64,000 nucleotides of DNA, taken from positions 1,240,001-1,304,000 of the forward strand of contig JAHLMK010000006.1 of the NCBI GenBank assembly GCA_019915135.1, written 5' to 3'. Below the pieces are notes generated by a model. The model searched no databases. It had not been told where the DNA came from and saw nothing but the letters and a program-made list of their open reading frames with translations. The stretch comes from Strobilurus pachycystidiatus. Taxonomy: Eukaryota > Basidiomycota > Agaricomycetes > Agaricales > Physalacriaceae. Both the position numbers and the translations under genes were made by a program. Below are positions 42,316-54,557 of this stretch, piece by piece (the stretch's first letter is position 1; every line of letters starts with the position of its first letter).

Positions 42316-43756
42316 CTATAGAAGGCCACATTCCCGCAGATGCAGTTGCAGAAGGATATCTTGGATAGCGCTGAGAACGACTGCGGGGCGAGAGCGACGT
42401 TAGTGTGACGAAACATTCATCATCAAGCCACAACGTACACTTGATTTGTTGTGTATCAGTGGCGCAAGTGTAGTGTGCGTATATCTGCTTCGTTGCGGCG
42501 CTCTGGTTCAGGCTGACAAATCTATGGAGCAGGAAGTCGCAAGCAGCGTCGTAGTTGTCACCACCTAACAGGAAGTGAGGACATGTAATAGAACGCTGGA
42601 CAACGTCGAAATTTACCTTGGTAGTCGGGGAAGTAGTCTCCTAGAGGTGACCGAGGTAGCTTCTCAGCGAACAAATCAATTTTGTTCAAGAAGAGAATCT
42701 GCCGGCATGGATAAGGGTCAAGGACAGGATGAAAGACAGCTAAGACGTACGATCGAGGTCTTGACGAACCACCGAGAGTTGCATATTGAATCGAAGAGTG
42801 TAAGAGCTTCTTGCATACGGTTCTACCAGGGCATGAGCGAATCTCCAGATAGAGAGATGCAGGGGAGACTTACGACACTCTCATCTTCGTACAGCATCTG
42901 GTCATACTCGCTCAGAGAGACGAGGAAAACCAACGCAGTCACGTTCTCGAAGCAGTGAATCCACTTCTTCCGCTCGGAACGCTGACCACCGACATCGAAC
43001 AGCTTGTAGGTGAGCTCGCCGACTTTGAAGGTCGTCTCAGTGATACCGGTCGTTTTGACACGGGAACGGAGGATATCCTGGTCGGTGGGGAGGTAGCCGG
43101 GTGCGGACATGCGATCGAGCGAGTTGAAATAGTATACAGCAGAGTCGTTGAGTTGGAACTCGCGCGACCGACGGACGGCCTCGCGGACGCCGTTATCCCT
43201 CCATAAAGACTTGAGCGAGTCGACGACGTCTCGGGGCATGGTGTCAGAGTCCAGCTGGCCAGGGAGAGCGAGGATGATTGCGCGGCGCGCGTCGTTCTGG
43301 GGCGCCAGAGAGAGGTCCAGCTGGGGCATGGCTTCCAGGATGGCGCTGGCAGGGGGGTCAGCTGTCGGTCGGGTTCAAGGTGGCAACGACGTACCGCATG
43401 GACTGGATGGTGTTGGAGAAGATGATTTCCTTGTAAGAATCCCGTTCTTGGTCGTTGTATCCTCCGTGGTGGATGAGCTTCATCTGCTTGAGCACCGTGG
43501 ACTGGCGGACAGTCAGCAGTGGAGCGGGCGAGAGAGGACTGCGCGCACCTTGCCCGACTCTCCCGCACCGAGGAGGAGCATTTTGATCTCGTTCTTGGCC
43601 ATCATTCTGTCCTTCTTGAGCTGGTTCTCAATCTCATCGTTGCCTATGCCACTGTGTAAGCCGCGCACGTCCACAGAGCAGAAGGGCGCCAGAAGAGCGG
43701 AACGTACGGGCCTTGGCCTGGGGATCCTCCGACGGACTTGACTGGACACAGCCCAT
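42316..43756 (-). CDS. heterotrimeric G-protein alpha subunit
   Basis: Minus-strand gene starting [17 protein letters not shown]: Gly2 and Cys3 provide the usual myristoylation and palmitoylation sites for membrane attachment. The P-loop is GAGESGK, with the following [15 protein letters not shown] after an intron. Then come [14 protein letters not shown] (switch I with the Arg and Thr), [19 protein letters not shown] (switch II), FLNKIDLF (NKxD) and [10 protein letters not shown] (TCAT). The last intron (donor GTACGT, acceptor CCCCGCAG) joins to a C-terminus ending [12 protein letters not shown], with a Cys at -4, typical of Gi-like fungal subunits. It hydrolyses GTP and relays receptor signals, such as nutrient or pheromone sensing. 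All guanine-nucleotide motifs are intact, so it looks functional. It sits between the two arms of the inverted duplication but is itself single-copy here. Confidence 0.95.
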
Positions 43757-45100
43757 GGCGTTTGCAGGCGATTAAAGGGGAAGGAGTAAAATGAAGGAAT
43801 GGACAGAGGTGCGCCCAGGCGACGACGGTGACAACAAAATGATATGGGAAAAACGACGAAGGGTCGCGACCCAACTCCGCTTATAGCATTGTGTTTGCGA
43901 CTGTTTGCCATACCCCCTACGCCGTCTCTTTCTGCTGACGACTTGCTCCCGTGCTGCCCGTTATCTGAGGTGACATCTCTGCAAATTTGGCTACTCAATA
44001 TCATTAGCTCCCCACAGCTGTCCTTAATCGCTAGCGGCGCGTTTGCAACAATCCGTCATCGGCATGATTGGGTTGTTCAACTGATCGTGATGTCCCTTGT
44101 GTACTCGATACTATCCTACTCTCGCTTTCTCACTCATTCAATCGAGTTTCCGTGACTGCCTCTTCCCTTTGTCCAAAGTTTCTCTTCTTGTCAAAGCTCT
44201 TGCACGCCGCACAACTCGGGGAAACCTCTGACATGTAAGTATACGACACATCATTTTCTGGCGCCATCATTTCTCTTCTCGACAATACTTCCGCTTCGGT
44301 CGCATGGGCTCCCCCGTGCTACTGCGTACGTATCGTTACACCGGTCCAACTCTTGTCTCTATAGTCTACCCTGGAGCTTCTTCGTGGCCGACTCGGTAAC
44401 CTGTGTTCTGCCTGTGGTCGAGGTTTGTCTCTCCGACCGCTGTCGAGTATACATTTCCGATCAAGGGCGTCAATAAGTTTGCCTCGGCCTCATACCGACG
44501 ATCCCGTGCTAAGTGCATGCTACTAGGTGCCGATGCCATGATACGAATACCATCTAGACTCGACAGCCGGTGTGCATGCGTGTATGTACCGTTTCGATTA
44601 GACTTTGATGAAACCTTTGTCAAAGATGGGACTAGGATCTACACATCATACTCTATCATGCTCGAGCTGTAGTCGGACTGCTCGATATACATAGACTTGT
44701 TCGTTTCGCCTCCTTCGTCAGCGTTAAGCCACGAGGAGTGGTAAGCTTCGTCGAGTTACAATGTTCAATGGTTTATGAAGTTGCGTCTTCTGGCAGTAGG
44801 CCGGTTGTCGTATGGTAGATAGCAGGTCCCAGTCAAGATGAATAATTTGAATTTGCTACTTCCTTTGATCTGCGATGAATGTGCAACTATGTGCAAGTCT
44901 CCCCATAGCCTGAGTGCCGAAAACCCAACTTGAACCTGCAACGGTGGGCAAGCACTTGGGCAAAACAGATGAAGCGCGATGAAACACTCGGACCTCGGCA
45001 CGGAAGATGCCGGCACGGCTCTTTTCGGAACGACGACTCACCACACAGCACAGCCCTGCTGCTTTCTCAAAGTGCCCATCGAACAGGCCCCAATAGGGAA
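43757..45100. other. divergent intergenic region between G-alpha and the Ser/Asp-rich protein gene
   Basis: 1.3 kb holding the two promoters. Open frames at 43.8-44.2 and 44.4-44.7 kb have no recognisable domain or exon structure. No clear core promoter element could be assigned. Confidence 0.4.
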
Positions 45101-46759
45101 ATGACGGCTTCGACTCGCGCGGCAGCTCATTCCACAAAGGCAATTCACAAGTCGTCTGCCGTCAATGCGCCACGCAGTCGCTCGCCCAGGGCCACCGCGG
45201 CGGCGGCGGCGGCGGCGCTGAAGGCGACCCAGGCGACGACGAGGGCCAGCAGCAGAGCGACGAGGGCCAGCCGTGCAGCGGCGCCGAGGACGCCTGCACC
45301 AGCACCCAAGGCCACCCGCAAGACGACGCTGCCCACCCGCAAGACGACTCTCATAGCACACGATGTGCTGCTGCCCTCGCCGCGGGCCCAGCGCTACGAC
45401 AAGCGCAAGCGACTGGCCGACGATGCCTCTGAGGACAGGACACCCAAGCGCCGCCGCTCTAGGTCAGTGCCCGCTCTTTTTTCACGGCCGTAGCTCACCT
45501 ATAGCAGCAGGCCCGCTCCCACTCTCACTCCCGCCGTCAGCCCCATGCCTTCCACCTCGAAAGTGACGCTCGACATGGTCCCAGAAAGGTGTGTTGTACT
45601 ATCCCTCGTTCGACGCCCGACTGAGCGCCGTCTAGCACTGCGCAAGTCAAGATACCCATGGAAGTAGACGAGAGCGCTGTCGTGGCTGCGGTCAGCATGG
45701 AGGCTTCGACAGAGTCATGGACGGCTTGCACGATGGGCCCCAGTCTTGACTGGTATGTCAACGTCTTGCTAGCTATTCGTAGACTAATCCTCCATCCAGT
45801 CCCCCTGAATCCTTTCTCCCTCGGAAGCGAGAGGATGACCGCAGGTACAATTCTCCTAGCTCACTTTGATAGTCTCTTACACCTCTGTTAGTCTCTCGCC
45901 GCCCAGTGACGGCGACTCGAACAGCGACTCCTCCGATGACATGCTCACAGAGACGCCCGACGCGGACGGCGTCTTTGTCCTGCACGCCGCGCCTCCGTGG
46001 AACCCTTCTACGCCCGCTGCCTATCCGGATATCACCCCGGACAGCTTCGTGACCGAACGCCCCACGCGCCTCTCTCCGCTCTCATGCACATCCTTCAGTG
46101 CCGACGACGCGTTCTCGCCCTTTGATTTCGACGCAGACGGCGAAGTCGACGAGGACTACGGTGCGATGGAGTACGAGCCGCTCCCAAGCTCCCGGCAGCA
46201 TAGAGTCGACCCGGACTTGTGGAAGACCGCGATGCGCTCACGCGTCGCCCGGATGAAGGAGGTCTACGGGGAGAGCCTCATCCGCGAGCTCGTCGAGGAA
46301 GAGGCAGCGCGCCAGGGCGACTACCGCGACGAGGAGCCGTACGACTTTGAGCTCGACGACTCGGACGAGGACATGGAGCCGGAGCCGGAGATGTACGTGT
46401 TCTCTGCAGCGACGTCGCCCGAGCCCGTGGACGACGTCCCGCTGAAATGGCCGCCGCCCAAGCTCGAGAGCATCCGCACCGTGGACCTCTTTGGGTTCAG
46501 CGAGACGTGGCGCGTGCGCGGGACGCCGATCGATCGCACGCGCCGTGCGATATGGGCTGCTGCTCCCGTTCCCGTGCACCCTCCAGCTCCCACCCCTCCC
46601 GCCGACTTGACGGCGCTAGACATAGACCCCGGCGTGTGGGACCAGTTTTTAGAGACCCTCAAGGGCGATCATGACTTTTCGGTCGTTCCGCCCTATGGCG
46701 GCGGGCCGGTGGAGAGCTTCACGGAGATGCTGTACGCTGGGGGTGAGGAGGCGTTCTAA
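45101..46759 (+). CDS. Ser/Asp-rich low-complexity protein, probably nuclear
   Basis: Five exons: 45101-45462, ~45508-45588, 45636-45752, 45800-45844 and 45892-46759, with 45-47 nt introns and consistent frames. Exon 1 is very basic (MTASTRAAAHSTKAIHK, an Ala/Thr/Arg-rich repeat, then KRKRLADDASEDRTPKRRRS, a strong bipartite nuclear localisation signal). The final exon is acidic and Ser/Asp-rich (SPPSDGDSNSDSSDDMLTE, FDFDADGEVDEDYG) with a short helical segment (RVARMKEVYGESLIRELVEE) and ends SFTEMLYAGGEEAF. No catalytic domain is recognised. The architecture (basic NLS followed by acidic regions) suggests a chromatin or transcription-related role, but that is inference. An earlier in-frame ATG exists upstream, but 45101 has the better context. 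Confidence 0.65.
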
Positions 46760-47637
46760 CAAGGGTTTTTATATATCTTATATGCATACTTACGTGTCTT
46801 TTTGTATCTGTTTAGTTGTTTTCTCGCTGTGTAAATGGTTTTATTAGGAATGGATTATTAGCTCGTTGCTGTTCTGACTGTGTGTTGATGCCTCCGAGTT
46901 TCTTGGTACGTGCTGAGCTCGTAAATTCCTCCAACTTCAAAAGTCTTATTCTCGACATGCACCGACCCGTACACCATGCCCAGAATGTAAGTAAAACGCC
47001 GTGACTACGATCCTTACTCGGTTACACATGCTGGATTTTGAGTCCGATCCCCATACAATGATACGAGACCATGCGGCAGATCTCAGGCTGGAATGTGCAG
47101 AATGGCGACAAAGAAAGTTATAGAGCTGCTAGAAGCCATATACGTACCTTTCAGAGAACAACAGATCCTAACAGCAGGGGGCGGGGATTTATTCCATACT
47201 CATTGCCGAAGGCCTTGACGATGAAGCACGTCAACAAGAACAAGCATAGCACTGCCGTCGTCTTCTTTCACCGCGACCACCATCAGCACCACCACGTCAG
47301 ACCTACATACGTACCCAACGACCTCTTGAATCACCCAGCCTGCAATCCTACGGCCGAGCTTTTTTACCATCTGCGTCACGCGCCCCATATACGTTGAGAA
47401 CGCGTTCTCAATAGTTTTATGCCATCATATGCATCTTGTGATCTGCTAGCTTGGGCCGCCTTGGGAGAGGGCTGGGACTTTCTACACCCGACGATTGTAT
47501 ACAGTTACGCGGCGACGGCGAAGTGGAGTGAGGAGGGTAAGTCGCGAGGCCGAAAGGATGATCTTTAGGATATGTTTGGCGGTGATCAATGTCCGATCTT
47601 CTGAGACACCACGAGGTCTTCGCGTTCGAGCTCCGAG
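46760..47637. other. spacer upstream of the arm B CBM13 gene
   Basis: No gene confidently supported. A His-rich + frame (47071-47397) and its Val-rich minus counterpart overlap and have no recognisable domain. Confidence 0.4.
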
Positions 47638-47645
47638 TATAAATA
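47638..47645 (+). promoter_or_regulatory. TATA box of the arm B CBM13 gene
   Basis: TATAAATA about 95 bp upstream of the ATG. The arm A paralogue has TATATTATA-like sequence at a similar distance on the minus strand. Confidence 0.5.
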
Positions 47646-47738
47646 CTCTTCAAGAGCTCTCTTCTTCCTTCCCTTCCTATCCGTTTGGCTCAGATCCCAC
47701 ATTCCTTATTCCCCCCACAGATCTAATCCTATCTCGAC

Positions 47739-49451
47739 ATGAATCGCTTCCTCGGCGTCGCATTCCTCGCTGCGACACTGGCGTCTGCCCAGGTCCCCGC
47801 GTGCGTCGAGGGCTCTCTAGTCACTGACTTCGGCGTTGACTCTGCTCTAGCCATACCGGACGCATGCTCCTTCAGCCCGGGATCAACTCTGGTGCGAACT
47901 ACGCAAGGCGAGTTGAGCACAAACCGGACTAACGAAGATATACAGGAAAGTGTTTAACTGCCGCGTCGGACACAGACGGAGCCCAAGTCACGATCGAAAC
48001 CTGCACCGGCGCGAGCTCTCAGAAATGGCGATTTGTGGGCGACGGCACCGTTACTGTTCACGGCACGAAGTGCCTAGGTGCGTAGCTTTATCAAGATCTT
48101 GAACGCAAAAGTGAACAGGAAATATCTAGATGTCACTAACGGCAGCACTGCTGATGGCGTCAAGCTGCAAGTGTGGACTTGCAGCAGCGGCAGTGCCAAC
48201 CAACAGTTTTACTACACCGTGAGTGTTTCGCGTGATTCATATGAGCACGAACTTAACTTGCTTAGGATGACTTGCATCTCGCCTGGACAAATCATGAAAA
48301 GTGTATGGATTTGACCGACGGCTCGACTACAGACGGTAACAGGGTCAGTACGAGTTCCTCCATGTCTTCGGTACATAAGATGACCGTTCGCTGACGCGAC
48401 GTATAATCTAGATCCAACTTTGGTCTTGCTCTGGCGGAGTTAACCAAGTCTGGAATACGGGCTACTACTACACCGACCTTCCCGCCACATCTGAATCCGG
48501 ACAGACCGGAACCAACAACTGTGGCACCGGGAGCGACTCGAGCTCCAACTGCCAGACCGCGTGGATCAAGTGGGTGCCCGTTTCTTCCATGGTTATTTGG
48601 CGCTCATTCCGGCGCCTACTAGCTCCGCTGACGACTTCTGTCTCTGGGCTCCTCCCTCCGTGGCTACTATCGGCGATTCTGAACGCTACGAAGTCGCTTG
48701 GTGCACCAAGTCTGGCCGTGGCGCTCGCACCATCCCCAATGGAACTCTCAAGGGCGTGCACTTTGTCAAGACCCCCGACTATGTTCAGGTGACTGGCGTC
48801 GGTGACTTCACTAAGATCAACATCCCCTCTGGCGACGCGTAGGTTCGCTCGTGATTGCCACTGCACAAGGCTAAATCTATTCTGTAGAGGAGGAGAACTC
48901 GATCCTCATGGCGCTGATGGAAATGGTAACCCAAGTACGTGTTCGTGGAGATGGACATGCATGACATCTGACCTTCATCTTACAGTCGGTGGTCTCGTGT
49001 ACGGGAACTCGTTTGGCACCGGTCTCCAGTACCACGAGTGGACTTCGTTCATCTCCGATACTGAGTTCTGCTTCCGTGCTTGTGTCGGAGCGAATGCTGC
49101 TCAGCTCTGCCAACACATTTACGATGTCATGGGTTGCTATTGGAATATGCCGGCGAACTATGACTCCGGTGTGTTCGAGAACTGCGATGGTGATGATGAG
49201 TGCGTCTCCAACTCGTTCCAACAAGCTATGATGACGCTAAATCTCCTGCTTTTAGTCTTCCCATGGGTGTTTATGGCACTTCGACCTGGTACCAAGGAGT
49301 CAGTCCGACGCCTAGTGCGCACGAGGCCGCATCGTCCTCGAACTGTGTTGCGCTGCCCACTGTCAGCGTTTCCGCCGCCAAGAAGAGGAGGTCAAATGGT
49401 GGCTTTGAGAAGGTTGCCCGTGCCGCATTCGCTGAGCCCACGCCGATGTAA
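47739..49451 (+). CDS. secreted ricin-B-fold (CBM13) carbohydrate-binding protein (arm B copy)
   Basis: Starts MNRFLGVAFLAATLASAQ, a signal peptide. After short introns it reads CLTAASDTDGAQVTIETCTG, KWRFVGDGTVTVHGTKCL, NGSTADGVKLQVWTC, QQFYY and IQLWSC, a beta-trefoil lectin-type region with QxW/QxF repeats. The second module is ADDFCLWAPPSVATIGDSER, GVHFVKTPDYVQVTGVG, GELDPHGADGNGNP, GGLVYGNSFGTGLQYHEW, FCFRACVGANAAQLCQH, GCYWNMPANYDSG and MGVYGTSTWYQGV, ending AFAEPTPM. About eight introns are needed. All conserved parts are present, so both arms appear to keep a working copy. It is probably secreted into the cell wall or medium and binds a glycan that is unknown. It has no toxin or hydrolase catalytic domain. 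Confidence 0.82.
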
Positions 49452-50068
49452 TTGTGTTTTGGACATTGTCATTGAGGCCAACAGGACTTTATTATGTTAT
49501 ATCATGGACTACAATTAGCTAATGACAGACATTTTTTCTCACCGACGTGAGGCGGCACCGAACGTTTCCGTTGCAATAGGCGCGAGCATAGCTCAATCAA
49601 AAGCGAATGTCGATTGCAGTTCTGTGATATTGGTCTCGCCAGTGCACGGGATGGACGGATGACGAGGAGTCCATCGCTGCTGACTGCCTTCGTCCTCTCG
49701 AGGAGCTCATCGAACTGTTCGACGGAGTGTATCGGTACTTGCTTGACTTCTAAAGGTCTGAGTCTGCCTTATTTTTTTCAGGCTGGCTCGACGACTCATG
49801 CTGTTGACGAAGATGGATTTCAAAGTTTGGCGACGGACACATTGTCTTGGCTTACACTATACGTATACGCAGCGCTGCAGAAACACGATGCATTGTTATG
49901 GAAAGTACAGACAGCAAAAGACAGAGTGTACAGATAGCAAGAGAAAGAGCAAACGGTAACGAGGAACAGAGACGTGACGGGTCGTTAAGGAGACTACATA
50001 TAGAAGCAAAGAAAGACAAAGAGAGCAAACGACAAGACAGATTAATCCTGACACCTTTCCTCGATCCA
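49452..50068. other. spacer between convergent genes in arm B
   Basis: Conserved in part with 22.72-23.26 kb (inverted). No gene supported. Confidence 0.45.
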
Positions 50069-51425
50069 TTACTCAGGAGTAGACTCGTACGCGTCCCTCA
50101 TGTACCATGCAGCTTGCACATTCCTACATTTGATGAGTTATGCGACGCGTGTTGATTGTGTTCGCGACTTACTCTGCAGCGGTGGATGGGTGCGCATGTT
50201 GCGCCGCGGTGCTCCAGGTGCTGCTAGTGCTACTGTGGGGACGTCAGTCATGCGTTAGAATCTCTTATATAGACCGACGCACTCCGCGGGCTGATGCCCC
50301 CGGTGCCATTGCTGTTGCCCCGCAGCAGACAACTGGCCCTGTCCTGGGTTTGTTGGTACTGGATATTGTCTTTCAAAGATCATGTTAGATCTCAAAAGCA
50401 CCGCAATTCGGAATGCCCATCGTACCCTGGATAATACGACTGATTCTGTCCTAGGTTCACTGGTACTGGATATTGTCTTTCGAAGATGTTAGATTGCCTC
50501 GAACCGGAATGACCATCGTACCCTGGATATCCTTGTCCGGCGGAGGAAGGGCTGTCAGATGTGAAGGTGAGTTTTGTGGCGGGACAAACTCGTACAGATG
50601 CACTTACCCGCCGTACATCTGCTGTTGAGGCTGCTGCATGCTAGAAGTGCGTCAGTAATGCAGTCGGGTCAGACATGTCGACATACTTCAACATGGGCTG
50701 ATAGCCGGAGGAATTAAATACGGGGTTCAACAGTCCTTGACCATATCTTTTGAAGAAATCAGTTTTCCAGAGCACAAATCGGTATGACTATCGTACCCAG
50801 AGAGGTTGGAGGATGAGATAGAGATGTTCGGAGAGTGACTAGTAGTACCGTTGTTGCCACTGCTTCCAGAGCCAGAGACGATAGGGGACCCCAGAGAGCT
50901 TCCTTGGTTCTGCGAGGGGTGTGAGGAGCGACCAGAGGCACCCCCGTCGCTCCTTCGATAGAGACTCATCCCATACATGACGGTGCTGTCATGGTCCAAG
51001 TTGCGAGCATCAGCCGAGGCATTCTGTGTGGCGGTAATCAGCGTTAGTACAGATCAGAGTGAACAAGGATATTTTACCAAGTATCTAATCTTCAGGCTCT
51101 CAATCTTTTCTCTCATCTCTGTGCGGGCTTGTTCCGAAATCCGCACCCCAATCCCATTGATAGCGACGGAAATGAGCGTTAGGATGTTGACTCTACTACT
51201 CGACGAATCGGGTTGAACCCCAAGTCGCAACAAGTATCTGTAGCCAGTCAGGCAAGGTGAGTGCCAGATGAGAAAGAACCACAACTCTCACTTGTTTGCT
51301 TCCTTCTTGAAGTGTTTTCTCTGAGAATCATCAATGAAACCGTCGGCATCGAGGGCCTCAATGATTTGTTGAATCTCCGTCTCCAGGGCGTCTAGGCTCG
51401 ATGGATTGTTTGTAGAGGCAGACAT
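50069..51425 (-). CDS. unknown protein with a helical N-terminus and a Ser/Gly/Gln-rich tail (arm B copy)
   Basis: Minus-strand paralogue of the gene at 21341. Starts MSASTNNPSSLDALETEIQQ; exon 2 encodes RYLLRLGVQPDSSSS and NILTLISVAINGIGVR, then TEMREKIESLKIRY. The next intron uses a normal GT donor (GTAAAATATCC). The tail is Ser/Gly-rich (SGSGSSGNNGTTSHSPN) followed by Gln/Tyr/Gly-rich pieces (MQQPQQQMYGG, QGYPGYDGHSG). Around 50360-50540 a ~105-bp unit (CCAGGGTACGATGG...GACAATATCCAGT on the minus strand) is tandemly repeated, another sign of exon reiteration. It ends with a short exon, MRDAYESTPE. The function is unknown; it could be a low-complexity RNA-binding or scaffold-like protein, but no motif proves it. 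Exons in the 3' half are provisional. Confidence 0.55.
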
Positions 51426-51829
51426 GTTGCGTCAACGAGAAGCGAAGAGTATAGTGCTAGCCTGCCACTGAACATCGGTGTTCTTTTATATGTTTCTGGC
51501 ACGACTCGTTACAGCCATTGCGAATCGAACCGAGTCGCAAACAGAGGAAATTGTGACTCTGGGTCCACTAATAACGTATAGAGCGCCGATTATCCACGTA
51601 CTCAGATATGGTAGGCATTGGTCCCTACGGAGTTTGCGGAGATCTTGCCAAGATCTGACTATGTATTGTCCAGATGACTGGTTCAGATTCAGATTCAGAT
51701 TCTGGTCTACCGTCTGACGGGTGTGCTTCGGCTACTGCCGGGATCGAATAAGTATGTGTCAAATTTGGTCGGATGTTACCCAGGTTAGTCTTGCTCTACT
51801 CCATCGTCCATCGTGTCCTTTGTCGTGTC

Positions 51830-53112
51830 ATGGATAATCACGCTCGAGAAGAAAGGGACGGTGACAGCGCAGAGGTCTTTTGGGTGTCTCACTATCATTC
51901 CTTGGCCGAACGCGGCTATGTCCTTCCCGCGCGCTACGAGCCGAACTGGGTGCCAATGCGTACGACGCACAAATGGACGGCTGCGGTTTCACGGCCACAC
52001 GACGGTCAATTCCCAGACGAAGTCTACCCATTTGTGCGTAGCACCCGGCCTCCAGCGACAACAAATGCTCACATGCTCTAGTGTAACTGGGTGCGGGATG
52101 CTGTTCGGAGCACTGACCGCACGAGAGTTGTCATCAAGGCTACGAAGCAGAACGAATCGGCTATCGTGCACTATCTCAACGAGCGGACGTTATCTACTCA
52201 TCCAGAAAATCACACCGTTCCTTTGCTAGACTCTTTCCCTGTGCCTAACGACAGCGAGGGCAAAATCTTTGTGGTCATGCCTTTCCTACGCGAATTCAAT
52301 AGTCCCCAGTTCCATTGCCGAAAGGAATTCGTTGAGGCGTGCCGACAGATTCTTCAAGTGTGTACTGGCAGATTCCTGTCCCGTCTCGCCGCGACTGATT
52401 ACGTGACAGGGTCTGAAATTCATGCACTCTCTGAATATCGCTCATGGGTATGACTTTGTATGATCACAGTCGCGACTCAATCTCACAGACGCAGAGATTC
52501 GTGTGGCTCCAACTTTCTCATGAATTCGGACGAAGTCTGTCCCAAGGGCTACCAGTTTGCGGAACCAACCACTTTGGACTGCATGACTCCCATGCCAACC
52601 GTTCCTCGTTGTCGAGTTCGGTCTCCTATGAAGTACTACCTTGCTGACTTCGAGTGTTCTCGCCACTTTCCAGCTGGGCAGCCAACAATTCAGACAACCC
52701 GTGCTTACTGTCAAATCAAAACATCACCCGAGTGGCACAGCCGTAGTCCATACAACCCGTTCCTCTTGGATGTATACAATGTGGGATCTACATTCCTAGA
52801 CATCTGCGAGGTTTGTCACTCAGCCCTTATATCAGAGGGGAACGTACCTGAATGTATTTCCAGACAGGCAAGTATCACGGGCTGGAAGAATTCGTACCTC
52901 TGTTCGAAGGCATGGTAGTGCCAGAACCAACCGAGAGATCCAGTCTCAGTGAGGTACTTGAACGCCTCGAGGTGTTCATCAATGCAAAGGATCAGATCTG
53001 GCTCCATGGTCGCGTCTGGCAAATCACAACCCTTCTTACCAGGTCACCACCGCGGCTTGTCCAGCGGATCTGGGAGAAGTATCCCAAGACCGTTCTTTTA
53101 CCTATTTGCTGA
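51830..53112 (+). CDS. divergent protein kinase-like protein (arm B copy)
   Basis: Paralogue of 19706-20991. Exon 1 starts MDNHAREERDGDSAEVFW. The second exon has RVVIKATKQNES, HTVPLLDSFPVPNDSEGK and VVMPFLREF. A mini-exon, GLKFMHSLNIAHG, is flanked by short introns, the first ending GTGACAG. The next exon reads DSCGSNFLMNSDEVCPKGY, MKYYLADFECSRHF, KTSPEWHSRSPYNPF and DVYNVGSTF, and the last GKYHGLEEFVPLFEG to KTVLLPIC. The catalytic-loop equivalent is HGD...N and the metal-binding triplet is DFE. Lys, Asp, Asn and Asp are all present, so activity is possible though the loops are unusual. Head-to-head with the unknown gene at 51425, sharing a ~400 bp promoter region. Confidence 0.78.
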
Positions 53113-54557
53113 TAACCCCGGCCAATCGCTAGAATGTCTTCTATGTCGTGCTTTCGTGTTGCTTTCGTGCTATCTTTCATCCCAGCCTTGTAGATACTTG
53201 CTCTATGTTCACTCCAATACCGCCACAATATTAATTCTTCAACAAAATATTGCTTGAACACAGTGTGCAGTTTTGTCTGCGCTACGCAGGAATTCAGTGA
53301 GAGTTCCGAGTCATGACTCGCAGCTCTCTATTCACAGAGCCGATCAGATTTCTGAACACGATAACCAGGACCGGTCTGTGCGCAGTATCCGATTGTGGCT
53401 TCAACAGCAGCGTTAACAGTATGTAAGGCAGCGGGTCTCTCTTTGTTCTTCTATGTGAACTTTGCACGTAGTCCTACTAACAAACTCCAACACTTAGAAC
53501 TTGGCTTGCACTAGGCAAGTCAGAGTCTAGAGGTAGTCATTGAGGCCGAGGTCAGGACACATTGGTGGCGCAAATCAATCCAAACTGGCATTCTCTGTCA
53601 CTGAGTCAGACTGAATCAGAGATCAACGATGATCAATGTACTAGCGAGATTAGAAACTAGTCACTCCGGACCACGAACATGACCCTGTTCCCTTGTTCTA
53701 CGACCAACGGTCCACAGTGCAGTGCCCCACAACACTCGGAAGGAGGTCACGTCACTCGCTGATCTATGATCTCTGCATAACAAACCAGCTCATCTAACAG
53801 CTTTCAGTATGTTTGCAGGACACGCGTACCTTTGACATGAGAGCCTGACTTCCATAAGTGTCATACTCAAAGGATGCGGTGGGGTTCTTCCACGTTGTCA
53901 GCACGCGTCGTGCCTTTAGTGCTAGACTCTCAGCGTACACTCTAGTTCTGCGGGTCTAATATGATTGCGCATCTTCTGCATCTACCGCCGGGCCCTGTCC
54001 TTATGTTCAAACTTGATCAAGTCTTCAGGAGTTTGCGATTCCCGGTGCCGGTGGGTCGGACATCGATAGTTTGGGTGAAGCGCCACACTGTAGGAACAAG
54101 CTACAAACGAGCCAGTAGCGTGAAATTTACGCATAGTAGTGACTGCTTTTTGCGATACTCGCGACGGGATCTCAAATGTCAGAGAAAACGCGTCTAGTCG
54201 CGTTAACTAGCGGAGATCTGTACTGCTTTCTACACCGTGTATCCAGCCAAGCTCCCAGCCATTGAAAGATGACTTCCAAGTGAATGGCGGATAGTAATGA
54301 CTCCAAGCAGGCAACACGTGTATCTGGCAAGTAGCAGAATTCGTCAGACCGCCGATGATCCATCCCCTTTCCCAGCCATATTGTTTAGCACCGTCGTGCT
54401 TTGATGACAGCGGACCACAGCTATCTTTCCAGACCTCACTAACCCCCATTAGAGTCTTTGCGCTCTCAAAGCAAGGCTTGACGACTCATGTTGTACCCTG
54501 TCTGCCCCCGAATGATTTTTGATCATCGCAAACCAGCTCAAATAACAGCTTTCTTGT
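53113..54557. other. conserved spacer of arm B
   Basis: Corresponds to 18.2-19.7 kb inverted. It includes an open frame on the minus strand (54449-54207; EVWKDSCGPLSSKHDG, QYGWERGWI) related to 18350-18568. The segment at about 53795-53860 (CTAACAGCTTT...GACACGCGTACCTTTGACATG) also recurs in direct orientation at 55207-55270. Confidence 0.5.

Noticed and set aside
42316..43756. Mating-type or pheromone-response locus because of the G-alpha gene
   Set aside because: No homeodomain genes, pheromone receptor or pheromone precursor (CaaX) genes are recognisable nearby; G-alpha genes are not diagnostic.
47071..47397. His-rich 108-codon + frame
   Set aside because: No homologous segment recognised, opposite strand equally open, no promoter or exon signals.
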